The notes beneath the pieces are model-generated. The model was not told the DNA's origin and did no database searches. It worked only from the letters and a program-made list of their open reading frames with translations. From the NCBI GenBank assembly GCA_026210745.1, contig CP110632.1:1859001-1923000 (forward strand): DNA of 64,000 nt, in the 5' to 3' direction. This DNA is from Exobasidium rhododendri (lineage: Eukaryota > Basidiomycota > Exobasidiomycetes > Exobasidiales > Exobasidiaceae). The position numbers and the translations under genes were made by a program. Positions 33,791 through 44,490 of the stretch are shown in pieces (position 1 is the first letter of the stretch; the number at the start of each line of letters is the position of its first letter).

Positions 33791-35336
33791 TCAGGCAATG
33801 ACGGTAGAGCGAGACACATTGCTAAAGCTGGCGACTCGAGGACTGGCGCACAGCTTGGACATAGCTTCTCGGCGAGTTCGAGCAGAAAGTCTGCTTGTGA
33901 AGTTGATGGAGTGGAATTCGGTGGGAGGTCCTTTGGGCTGGCGAGAGACGCCACTCGTCGTATTGGATCCATTGGCCTGTAGTGCCATCTTTGCTTCGGA
34001 AGTGAATGCTCGAGTTCGAGGAGCTTGACCTAACGAGAGTGGCTTTGGTGAAGACGTGCCTGCTGAGGGGGTAGAAGGGAGTCTTCTCTCTGCAGCAAGT
34101 CCACTCAATCGACGAGAGGCTGTTTTTCCTGCCACTGTGGCAGGTGCTCCACTGAAGACAATGACATTCTCTTCACTGGTGTCAGGCGTTTCGTTGTCGC
34201 TACCGAACCCGGCAGCGCTGCCTGTTTCACTTTGCTCCGATGCACTTTCATCAACGACAATCGAAGGTGTGGCCTCTCTTTGCGGTAGCGAGGTAGAAGT
34301 AGATCGCCAAGAGGTAGCATTATTGGCCGCAGTGTGGCTTGCTTGACGAACTCTTCGCATCTGCTCTTTGGCTGCCGCATTGCTTGGTGAATCAGATCGG
34401 GGAGAAGCTCCATTACGACGGAGCTCATCCTGATCTTGCGCACCTTGCATTTGAGTCACAGCAGCTGCTTGAAGTTGGAGGAATTGGAGCTGCTGAAGAA
34501 GCTGTTGTTGTTGGACAAGAGCATCCTCTCCTTGTTGAGCTTGTTGTTGTTCCATCATCTGAGCGTACATTTGTTCTGCTTGACGCTGACGCATGCTCGC
34601 TTGAAGGTTTGCGCGTGCGGCCATACGTTGATCTTGAGCAGAATATGCTTGTTCCTGTTGTTGCTGCTGATACTCGGCTTGCATCTGAGCAAGAAGAAGG
34701 CGCTGTTGACCAGCTACTTGTTGCAAATGCTGCTGTTGTTGGCTGGCAGCTTGCAAGCGATACAAGTCCATCTGCACGGGAAGAAAGAGTGGAGAGAGAG
34801 GAGGTCAGATAATTGTCATGTTGAAAAGTCAACTCCTGCTCTTGTGGACTCACATGTTGTTGCTGTTGATGAGCGAGCATCTGATTCTGCAGAATTTGAG
34901 CTTGCTTTTGACGTACCATCAGAGCGATCTCTTGTTGTTGTTGCTGCTGATGTTGTTGTTGCTGTTGTTGTTGATGCTGGTATTGAGGTTGACCTTGGGA
35001 AGCGCCATACAATGCAGCAAAGTCTTGATGTCCTTCCGGAGATGAGACTTGATGTTGAGAGGCAGCAGCTGCAAGGACTTGCTGCATTCGCACGGTAGCT
35101 GATTGTCCATCCTCCCCACTGTATTGCCTACAGGCGGGTGGAGACACTAGACTGCCAGGTGTAAAAGGGGCCGCATTAGCCTTAAGACCTCTGCTACCTA
35201 GAGCAGCAGCAGGAGGGGAGCCTCCGTCGGAATGAAGGCTGGATTGGTCCTGATCAGATTCATCACCTTCCATGGGAGTACTGAATCGAGGTCCACCGGT
35301 ACGCAACCCAGAAAGAAGATGAGCTCGAGAAGCCAT
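33791..35336 (-). CDS. Gln-rich low-complexity protein, two exons, 487 aa
   Basis: Exons 35336-34854 and 34771-33791, in phase. The start MASRAHLLSGLRTGGPRFST is followed by a Ser/Pro/Ala-rich stretch, then poly-Gln/His runs (about residues 115-165) and a long Gln/Met/Ala-rich helical region (LQAASQQQQHLQQVAGQQ, AYSAQDQRMAARANLQASM). The last 40 residues (FHSINFTSRLSARTRREAM, then SKLCASPRVASFSNVS) are the only compact, non-repetitive part and may be the conserved functional motif. The composition suits a prion-like RNA-binding partner or transcription co-regulator, but no domain is recognised. Gln codons mix CAA and CAG, so the runs are not a pure triplet expansion. Confidence 0.78.
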
Positions 35337-36975
35337 TTAAAAATAACACCAGAGTGAGACGGGTACGGTGTAAGAGTTTCTGGTATGCCTGATGGGGATA
35401 TACTGGCAGGAAAAGTGTCTGATGGTGGCCACCTACACTAGCTTGATGATCTTGTTGATGGATATGTTTGTTGATGGCTTATTGTCTGGTAATGAATTTC
35501 TATTTGAATGTTTGAGCGCCTGCGATGCAATCTTCAGGTAGCCGTTTCTAGTCCAATGATACCTGTCAAAGGTCAGAGAAAAGGGGGGGACAGGAGGGAG
35601 AGAGAGTGTGATGATGGGTGTGATTCGAAGCGCGCTGAGTCTTATCGTGCGACTTGTCGAGAAAAAGGCGGTTTGTGATTGGAGTTCTGCTTGTCGATGA
35701 GCGATTCTGATAGAGGAGAGAAAGGAACTTTGAAAGTGTGTAATGGATTTTGGACTTGAAAAGAGAAATATAAGTGTTCTTGAAGGGAAGTATTGTCGAA
35801 ATAGAAGAAGACGAGTCAGGAGAAAGACGAAAAAAAGGTGGAACAGTGGCCGAATTACCAAATGTGAAGAGGACAGTCGACGACACGTAGCTGTACGAGA
35901 AACCGAGAAGGCTGAGGAGAAGAGAAGAAGAGAAAGACGAAGACGGAGTGTTAGTGGGATCAGAATCAGGAGGGGACTGGGAAGGTGAGAGAGAGAGAAA
36001 GTGAAAAAGGAGGGCAAATTGGGTGTGGTACCGAGGGCGGCGCGCCCAGACGCCATTGGATAGCGGGGCGCGAGACGACTGTCTCAGACACAAGACTTTC
36101 ATTAGTTTTTAAAGCAGGACTGATGTGCTACAATAAGCGCATCTATCTTATCCCACAGGGAGGGCGTGCATTTAAAAAGGATAGTAAAATAGATAATGTT
36201 TAAGCAGATCTTGAGAGTGTCGGAATGATAATAAGACTCACATTCTATTCAGATTCCAAGAACATTACAGTTTCTGGAATGGCGTCAAGACAGAGGGCTT
36301 GAGAGGACTACGTGTCGATACGTTGAGTATGAACTCGCACCGGTCTCGCGGACCCATCGTGTTGAGTGGTCCTTGATGGAAAACCACCCATGTTGCAGAC
36401 GTGAAGCAAGTTGCGTTGCCGCTCACTCGTCCGGATGCTCATGTGCGGCACGATACCTCCACGATGACAGCCTTTGAGCACTCGAATCTGCATGTTCTTC
36501 ATCATCAAGCTTTCTCGTACGTGTAAGCTTAAACTCGCGATTACCATCATCTCAATACTGCTTCCCTGGCAGTGTTGGTCGGAGAAGTACTCCCCCCACT
36601 GGCCAGGCCTTCCAAGATGTAGTATACACAATTGGCATTACTCCTCGCTCAGCTGAATAGAAATATGCAACTACTACGCGAAGAAGATATACCACGCGCC
36701 AGCTATTGTTGGTATCAAATTTAGCATTGCTTACTTACACCTTTGCCCACTTTGTTAGTAAAAGCTACTTTCGTAGGCTTACGTATGAAGCCTTGTGTAA
36801 GAGCCAAATGCTGGAGCCGTTGCGTTTTATCCGAGTCGCTTCTCCGCAACTTTTTCTTCGTTTTCCCCTCTCCGCACGTCTTCCCCTCATCCCCACAACC
36901 GACCTGAGCCGCCTCTGGATCATTTCTTCGCAGCCTCCTTCCATTTCCCTCTTTTTCATCTCTTTTCCCGTCAGA
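35337..36975. promoter_or_regulatory. Long divergent spacer between Gln-rich and P450 reductase genes
   Basis: 1.64 kb with no supported gene. From about 35560 to 36010 the plus strand is strongly purine-rich, so the Gln-rich gene's sense strand is a pyrimidine tract, probably its leader. The 120 bp before the reductase ATG (36840-36975) are CT-rich on the plus strand. Minus-strand ORFs within the tract reflect composition only. Confidence 0.5.
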
Positions 36976-39270
36976 ATGGTATCTCAAACTGACTTGGTCA
37001 TACTGGGTGAGTCGAAGAGAGATGATGAGGACAGCCCGGAAATGTGAGGCCAGCGTGCTGAGACAAGTTCTCTTCATCTTGCGTAGGAGCCGGAGCAGTG
37101 CTCGCCTTCTTGTACCTTTACAAAGATGTCATCTTTTCAGGCAGTGCCAAAGCTGCCGCTGCTTCTTCCAAGCTGGGGAACGGAGCTGCGATTGGCAGCG
37201 CAGATGATGGCGCTTCCAATGATTTCGTGTCAAAGTTACAATCTCAAAAGAAGCGGATTGCCATCTTTTACGGCTCTCAGACTGGAACAGCAGAAGAGTA
37301 TGCCATCAAGATTGCAAAGGAGGCAAAAGCTCGCTTTGGAACGTCATCACTAGTATGTGATCCTGAAGAGTACGAATTTGAGAAGTTGGATGCCTTACCT
37401 GAGGATGCTGTTGCTGTATTTGTCATGGCCACTTACGGAGAAGGTGAGCCGACTGACAACGCGGTTGGCTTCATGGAGTTCATCGGCGACGAAGGGGTTT
37501 CCTTTACAAACGGAGATCGCTTGGACACACTCAAGTACGTCATTTTTGGTCTAGGAAACCGCACTTACGAACACTATAATTCTGTTGCAAGGAATCTGGA
37601 CAGTCGTCTAGAGGCGCTCGGAGCGAAGCGAATCGGCGAACGTGGAGAGGGTGACGACGACAAGAGCATGGAAGAAGACTACCTGTCCTGGAAGGATGGT
37701 ATGTTTACCGCTTTGGCAAAGGAAGGAGGATTCGAAGAAGGTGGTGGCGGCGAAGTTGAGGACTTCAAAGTGACCGAGCTTAGCGAACACTCGGATGACT
37801 CTAAGGTATATCGAGGTGAATTGAGTGCTCGTGCACTGCTAGGCACAAAGGGCATTCACGATGCAAAGAATCCCTACCCTGCAACAGTCAAGGTCGCAGA
37901 GGAACTTTTCAGTGTCAGTGGCGAGCGATCTTGCATCCATGTCGAATTTGACATTGAGGGAAGTGGTATTTCATATCAGCATGGAGACCACGTAGCTGTT
38001 TGGGCGAATAATCCGGAATCTGATGTGGATCGCATGTTGGCCGTTTTGGGATTGCTAGAGAAGCGAGATGGGATTATTGATGTAGAAAGTCTAGATCCCA
38101 CCCTAGCCAAAGTGCCCTTTCCCGTGCCAACGACGTATGAAGCCGTCTTTCGACACTATCTCGACATCTCTGCACATGCATCTCGTCAAGCTGTCGGCTC
38201 TCTTTCCAAGTATGCGCCGACTGAGGAAGCTCGTAAGGAATTAGAAAAGATTGGATCCGACAAGGAATATTTTACCGAAAAGGTCTCCTCCCGCTGTCTC
38301 AAGACGGCAGAGGTGTTGATGTTGGTAGCAGGCGATGATCTTAAAGGTGACCCAACGAAGGCGACAAAGTGGGACATTCCCTTTGATCGAATCTTGTCCA
38401 GTGTCAACCGATTAGGACCTCGATACTACTCCATCTCTTCTAGTCCGAAGTTACATCCAAAGACAATTCACGTTACTGCCGTCGTCTTGCGATACTTACC
38501 AAAGGAGGGAGATCAGCATGTTCATGGTCTAGCCACCAATTACCTGAGTCTTGTCAAGGCGCAACTCAACGGTGAAGGCCCTGACCCTCGATTTGACTCG
38601 CCAAAGTACAGTCTGGAGGGCCCTCGAGGTGCCTACACGAAGGACAACTTGATCCGTACACCTATTCATGTTCGCAGAAGTAACTTTCGATTGCCTACTT
38701 CACCCAAGATTCCTATCATCATGATTGGACCTGGAACCGGAGTTGCCCCCTTCCGATCTTTCATCCAGGAGAGAGTCGCATCTGCTCAAAAGAGCAAGGA
38801 AAAGAATGGGCCTGATGCCTTGGCAGACTGGGGTACTATTTATCTTTTCTATACTTCCAGAAAGAAGGATGAAGACTTCTTGTATGCCGAAGAGTGGCCA
38901 AAATATCAAGCAGAATTAGGTGATAAATTCAAGATGATAACGGGATTCAGTAGAGAGCAATATAAGCCAGGTGGTGGCAAGAAGTATGTTCAAGATTATA
39001 TCTTAGAGCACAAGAAGGAACTTGCGGAAGATATTCTGCAACGCAAGGGTGAGTCAGATACATTGTCCTAAAATTTATGCAGATAAGAGAGGCTGACGAC
39101 TTGCCGCCCCCTTCCTAGCCTACGTCTATGTCTGTGGTGCTACCGATATGAGTCACGATGTTGAGAAGGCGTTCATTCAAGTGTTGGGTAATGGCAGTGA
39201 AGAAGAGGGCAAGAAAGAAGTGAAGCTGCTCAAGGATCGTTCGAGATTCTTGCAGGATGTCTGGAGTTAG
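36976..39270 (+). CDS. NCP1: NADPH-cytochrome P450 reductase, three exons, 714 aa
   Basis: Exons 36976-37006, 37087-39048 and 39119-39270. The N-terminal membrane anchor (LVILGAGAVLAFLYLYKDVIF) is split by the first intron. The FMN flavodoxin domain follows (IAIFYGSQTGTAEEYA; MATYGEGEPTDNA; FGLGNRTYEHYN), then the FAD-binding region (RYYSISSSP), NADP-binding motifs (IMIGPGTGVAPFRSF; LFYTSRKKDEDFLY) and the terminal exon (AYVYVCGATDMSHDV). The C-terminus QDVWS has the expected penultimate tryptophan that stacks on FAD. It transfers electrons from NADPH to ER cytochromes P450, including those of sterol synthesis, and to heme oxygenase and squalene epoxidase. Length and motifs are complete. It ends 268 bp tail to tail from the dioxygenase gene. 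Confidence 0.97.
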
Positions 39271-39538
39271 ATCGTGCGCTCTCGTAGTAGATATCTCTCA
39301 TCATATTGCTCCCCTCCCTCCCCCTCCCCCCTCTATCACCATCATTGCTTGTCCTATCAATACATTACGCTTATTCGCACGTTCATACATCTTTGGCCAG
39401 CAGCCTTCATACGCTTTTGCATTCACGAGTACGTCTCGCTCAACCTCCTCGCGAGATAGTCACCCGTTGCTGGATTTTGGGAAGAAGTGTGTGTCAGACT
39501 GAAGGAACCAATTGTCTAGAGATGACAGTCTTGATGCA

Positions 39539-40744
39539 CTACTCACTGACTGCCTCGTACCTCTGCGGCTGTTGTTCACTGATGCAGGAAGGTAGACCTT
39601 GCACGACTTGCTTCTCGTTGGGGTTCATGAAATAGGCAATCGAGCTATTTGAAGAGGAAAGAAGAAGATGTTCAGCCCGGTCATGTCTGGCTTCTGCCGA
39701 TGTAGCTTCTCCCACTCACAATCTAGCCGGTGTCATGCCAGTCTCTGCAAGACCTTCAGGCGCTACCACTCGATGTAGAGTACTCTTGAGAGTGTCATTG
39801 CTCCATCTAGCCAACAAGTCGCCAACGTTGATGACGATGGTATCTTCAATCGGAGGTGCTGTAACAAAATCTTGCGATAATGGGTCTTGTACTTGAAGAC
39901 CACCAACGTTGTCTTGGAAAAGTAGCGTTAGAGAACCGTAATCTGAATGTGAACCAGCTCGAGATCCTTTCCCACCGTGCAGCAACGAAGAGGGTATGGA
40001 AGGATAGTGCAACAATCGTAACGTGTGCCATTCTTCATTGCATTTAGAGTCAAAAAAGTCCGACTTCAGATCTAATCCGATAGCAATCGATCTCAATACT
40101 TCTATGTGTAATCTGTCTGCTCTTGTTCTGAAGTCAAGCATGGTTTGACGAAATCCAGGTAATTCGTCTTGGGTAGGCCAGTCGTTCTTAAACTCTGCAT
40201 CGATCTCTCTGCCGATTTCTAGACTCTCTTTGTAATCGGGTGCTGATGCACGTAAAGCCGCAATTTCATTTTCATCTGTACTGTCAGTGACCCGCTCCCT
40301 CCCCTGCGCTACGTAGCCTCTGTTTGCTCTAGGATCTTTCCAAGCCAGTCTCTCTTTTATAGAAAACGGTAGTGCAAAGAATCGTTTGGAAGCTTCAAAG
40401 ACTGTGGATACCTCCTCTCGAGAAAGTCCATGATTCTTGAGGTAGATGAACCCACTTGTCTTGAATGCTTGTACGACTTGACGTGAGATCTCCTGTCTAG
40501 CGTCATCACTCGTGGAGGACGTTAGAAAGGGAGCAAAGTCGATGATTGGGATATTTGTGGTACCAGCAGTGGACAAGTTGGAAGAGGATGTCGGATCCGA
40601 TCGCTGTTGCGGTTGCATGGGCTGTTGTACACTGGAGTAAAATCGATGAGGCGCGGGTATGGCAGTACTATAGCGAAGTGACCGCAACAAACATGCACCG
40701 GTTGACTCTCTGCAGCGTGTCACTGCGACGGCATTGAAGATCAT
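39539..40744 (-). CDS. Thymine-7-hydroxylase-like Fe(II)/2-oxoglutarate dioxygenase
   Basis: Exons 40744-39720 and 39644-39539; 376 aa. An in-frame TTG upstream is ignored in favour of the first ATG. The fold is isopenicillin-N-synthase-like: start IPIIDFAPFL and FKTSGFIYLKNHGL; iron ligands His and Asp in GSHSDYGSLTLLFQD (about 265-267) and His in STLHRV (about 323); 2-oxoglutarate-binding Arg and Ser in RFSIAYF, formed exactly across the splice. Segments RANRGYVAQGRERVT, APDYKESLEIGRE and GDLLARWSNDTLKSTLHRV resemble fungal thymine 7-hydroxylase closely, as I recall that family. That enzyme oxidises thymine stepwise to 5-carboxyuracil. The first 60 or so residues are Arg/Ser-rich without acidic clusters, a likely mitochondrial presequence. 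The neighbouring iso-orotate decarboxylase supports the substrate call; a related dioxygenase with another substrate cannot be excluded. Confidence 0.82.
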
Positions 40745-40924
40745 CGAGGACAACTACTACAGCGCAGGGAGGGGATCTGGACGCCAAGAGATTAAGGTTG
40801 TTGGCGGGGGAGGGAAGGGCGAACGACTCAATGCACCGATAAGCTTTCTCGACGCTGATCCGTGCGCGCTTCCTGCCTGTCTCCCTTCCCTCCTAAACCC
40901 TCTTGGCCTCACCACCGGGCGCTG
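40745..40924. promoter_or_regulatory. 180-bp bidirectional promoter of dioxygenase and aldehyde dehydrogenase
   Basis: The two start codons are only 180 bp apart and face away from each other, so core promoters and control sites must be shared or interleaved. Co-regulation is inferred, not shown. Confidence 0.6.
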
Positions 40925-42872
40925 ATGTTGAGGACGACAAGAGCAGCATCAAGACGTCTGTTCAGCAGCATACCAGATGCCAGACCTTTCGTTGGCGGTG
41001 AATACCACAAAGCATCAAACGCAGAAAAGCTCGAGATCCATGAACCAGCGAGTGGAGAGCATCTATCTACCCTCTTCCTACCTACCTCTGCTCAGGTGAA
41101 TGCTGCTCTACATCAGTCTCATGAAGTCTTTGCAGATGGGCACGGCCCTTGGTCCTCTCCAAGTGCACTTCCTCTACGTTTCAACGCGCTGCTGAAGCTG
41201 GCCAACCTCTTACACGTACAAGCGCCTGTCTTAGCCGAGCTTGAAACAAGACAGACGGGAAGATGTATTCGAGAGATGAGAGCTCAATTGGCAAGAGTGG
41301 GCGAATGGTTTGAATACTTTGCAAGCCTCATTCGAGCTCAAGAAGATAGTCTGATCAAAGTGAAAGGGGAGATGAGAAATGAAGTGAGAAGACTCCCCCT
41401 TGGTGTAGTGGTGCAATGTACACCTTGGAATCACCCGTTGCTCATCGCTGTCAAGAAATTAGCGCCAGCTTTGGCGGCCGGTAATAGTGTGGTACTGAAA
41501 GGTTCGGAGCTGACTCCTCTTACTGTATTGGAACTAGCGGCTCTAGCAAAGGAGGCAGGTGTTCCAGATGGTGTGCTTCAGGTCTTGCCAGGCAAGGGAA
41601 GTACCACTGGAATGGAGCTCATCACTTCCCCTCTTGTTCGCAAGATAGACTTGACTGGATCGAGTGAGCAAGTCTTCAGATCTGACTTGCAACACCAGGC
41701 CCGACTGATTTTCCTCCTCTTTCCCTCTACTCCCCAGCTTTGACTGGCAGGACTATTGGCAAGATCGCAGGCGAGAATCTAGTACCATTTACAGCGGAGC
41801 TGGGCGGAAAGGTGCGTCGCAAGAGTGTGAAGTGGATTATATGCTACAGCACACCAGTTCACAGAAGCTTCAATGTCCCTCGCAGGCTCCTCTGATCGTT
41901 TTCGAGGATCAATCACTGGATTTGAGCGTAGCAGGTGCGCTCTTTGCTTCATTCATTGCATCGGGTCAAACTTGTGTATCCTCTACCAGAATCCTGATAC
42001 ACCACAGCATCTATAATGAATTCCTCAAGCGTTTCACTCAAAGAGCAAACGAGATCCAACATCAAATAGGCGATCGTGAGTGGAGCTGAAAACGCTACTA
42101 GTGAAGGAAGAGAGACGAGAGGGAGACTGACCTTGTCTGGCACTTATGATCAATGCAGCCCTGGACGTATCATCATCCATGGGTTCACTGATCTCTCCTG
42201 CCCATCTGAGCAAGGTTGACACCCTCGTACAAACGGCAAAGCAAGGCGACAATGGTCTCGTCTGCCTCAATGGTGGAAACACAATGAAGGGCAAGTCGTC
42301 GACTACTGGATATGACTTCAGTCACGGGTCCTTCTACCCACCTACCATCTTCTCTCTTGATCAAGCCGGCAATACACTCCAATCCGAAGCCAAGATGCGA
42401 AGCAGTGAGATTTGGAAGAAAGAAGTCTTCGGACCGGTCGTCGTATGCTGTCCTTTCAGGGATCAGGAGCACGCCATCGAGCTAGCAAACGATAGCGAAT
42501 ACAGTCTTGGCGCAAGTGTGTGGACGAAAGACGTGAGTGTCAAGTTTTTGCGATACGCCGTTCTGCTGTCGTGTTACAATGTTCTAATCGAGCACAAATT
42601 CGTCCTTGCAGCATGCACGGGCAGCACACTTGACAAGCAGACTAAAGTCTGGCGTCATCTGGGTCAATACTCATCATCGAAACGACCCGGCAAGTCCATG
42701 GGGCAGCCTGCAGACGAAGAACAACGCTTCCGGACTAGGAAAGGAGAATGGTCTCTCTGCTCTACATGCGTACTCTCAATTACAATCAGTAACGTACAAT
42801 CTCGCAAACGAGGAAACTAGATTACAAAATGAGGACTGGTTCAGGTTGAGTGGTAGCAGTCGGTATGGTTGA
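40925..42872 (+). CDS. NAD(P)-dependent aldehyde dehydrogenase, five exons, 545 aa
   Basis: Exons 40925-41663, 41738-41811, 41886-42075, 42159-42532 and 42612-42872; phases agree. The first 18 residues (MLRTTRAASRRLFSSIPD) are Arg/Ser-rich, a likely mitochondrial presequence. Landmarks: cofactor segment QCTPWNHPLLIAVKKLAPAL, LTGST with GRTIGKIAGE, general-base Glu in TAELGGKAPLIVF, nucleophile Cys in ASGQTCVSSTR, and KEVFGPVVV near the C-terminus. Fungal aldehyde dehydrogenases act on many aldehydes. Here the context suggests oxidation of 5-formyluracil to 5-carboxyuracil, between the adjacent hydroxylase and decarboxylase. This is inference: the hydroxylase can perform that step alone, and the gene could be a broad detoxification enzyme. 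It ends 36 bp from the decarboxylase stop. Confidence 0.93.
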
Positions 42873-42908
42873 TGTTCCCAGGTCAGCGTCTCCCCCTTTT
42901 CACCGCGG

Positions 42909-44336
42909 CTAGTCCCAAAACTTGAAGAGCTCTTTAGCGTTTCCGCCACGGATCTTGGCTCTGTCTTCTGCGTCAAATGAAGTCACCATGTTGATCGCGT
43001 CAAGGTTCTCAGTGACGCTCCTCCAGATTGGGTGTTCTGCACTCGACTCATCCGTCTCGGAGGATAGAGGCCGGAAGAATGGATGATCAGTCGAGAATCC
43101 GATGATGCGGTCGATTCCCCGTTTCAGCTCAGCAGCTTCACTTGTAGATCGATTCCTACCGCCTCCAAGCATTCCTACTCCGCCGCGTTTGTAACGCTCA
43201 CTCCTACCAATCATCTTTGCAACAAACTCTAATTCCTCCGATCCATAGCTTGCAGAGTCGTAATAAAATTTACCCATATAATAATATCGAGCGTCGTGTT
43301 GAAGGCGAGAAGCAACGTGAGGATCGTGGAGAATGCAAGACGACAGACGGGAGGACAAGACGGGTAGAGCACCTCCAGAATGAGCGAGGATAATTTTGAG
43401 CGAAGGGTAGCGATCGAATACTCCCGCCAGGATCAGTCGAGCAGCAGCCTGTAGCTCAGTATTAGGAAGGAGGAAGGGGTCAGCAAGCAGAAGTCCGATT
43501 ATGTGAATCGTATCACTTGACTCACCGATGCAGTCTCAAAGGGGAAGCCCAAAGCCAATGGAAGGACGTGGCCATTGTCCCTCGTGCCAAAGAGCCCATC
43601 TGCGTTTATAGAGTCGGATCCCACTCCATAATGAGGGTGCAGAAATAAAGGCTGACCAAGCTTTTCTGCACACGCCCAGACAGGATCGAGTTCAGGATCG
43701 TCCAGACCTTTGCCCTTACCTCTACTACCTATGATGGCTCCTTTGAGAAAGGCAGAGTCGGCTATACGTTCCAGGCTTGAGACTAGTTCAGCAGTTGGAA
43801 CACCTTCACTGAATGGCAGGATGCCAAAGGAACGAATCCGTAGAGATGGTGGTAACGCTGCTTTAAAATTCGATCGAGCATCACCTGCTGAAAACACTCC
43901 GGATGGATTATCTGTCGACTCAGACTCGCTAGCACTAGGTTGACACCACTCTTCCAAGTCTTCATTTGCTAATTTGGCAGCTTCAATAGCCTCGGAAGCG
44001 GGTAAGAAATCTAGCCATGGCTGTGAAGATAAGAGAAAAGGTAAGGAAAGGTTCCCCCTCTTTCTCGCTCGACTGTGTACCTCCCATCTTACTTACATTG
44101 GCTATTGAGATTATGCTCGCATCAATGCGGTGGCGATCCATGAAGTTTAGCTTGACGCTTCTGTCCCAATACTGAGGCCCGACCGGTCTTCCACCATCTA
44201 CCTCGTCAGGCAGGATAGCCAGCTTCTCGTTGCCATGTGAGCCGTGTATTCTTGGATTATGTGTTCGCTTCCGAAGAAGTTGAATGAGACGCGGCGTGTA
44301 GATGTGCGTGTGGACATCAATCAGAAGAGGTCGCAT
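42909..44336 (-). CDS. Iso-orotate (5-carboxyuracil) decarboxylase, ACMSD-type amidohydrolase fold
   Basis: Exons 44336-44097, 44020-43526 and 43448-42909; 424 aa. A metal site of the ACMSD/amidohydrolase-2 superfamily is visible: His9 and His11 in IDVHTHIYTPR, His in FLHPHYG (near 207), His in LAHSGGALP (near 268) and Asp in FSTDHPFF (near 364). Stretches DASIISIANPWLDFL, GKGLDDPELDPVW, RDNGHVLPLALGFPFET and ARLILAGVFDRYPSLK match the fungal iso-orotate decarboxylase pattern better than kynurenine-pathway ACMSD, as I recall both families. The reaction is 5-carboxyuracil to uracil plus CO2, last step of thymine salvage. It appears longer than relatives because of Ser/Glu-rich (about 107-140) and Gly/Arg-rich (about 320) insertions. 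There is no obvious targeting signal. Confidence 0.88.
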
Positions 44337-44490
44337 GGTGTAGTGATGATGTACCGGAGATGAAGGGGTGTGCGCCTCCTCTGTCCAAAGAGCTTAATTT
44401 TCGTGGAGAGCAAGGATGAAACAAGCAACACCTTCGCTCAAATAAACGCTAATGCTGATCTGTGCGAGAAAGATACACACGTGGGAAAGC
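44337..44490. promoter_or_regulatory. 154-bp bidirectional promoter of decarboxylase and Sir2 gene
   Basis: Head-to-head start codons leave 154 bp for both promoters. An in-frame upstream ATG at 44452 would shorten it further. No specific site is recognised. Confidence 0.55.

Noticed and set aside
35433-36102. Overlapping minus-strand ORFs of 178 and 207 codons
   Set aside because: Two frames are open together because of the CT-rich tract; Ser/Leu/Phe-rich composition is a compositional artefact.
39539-44336. Reading the dioxygenase, dehydrogenase and decarboxylase as a secondary-metabolite cluster or as a kynurenine ACMSD/semialdehyde dehydrogenase pair
   Set aside because: No synthase, methyltransferase or transporter is nearby, and both the dioxygenase and decarboxylase carry blocks resembling the thymine-salvage families. 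The kynurenine reading remains the main alternative for the dehydrogenase-decarboxylase pair.
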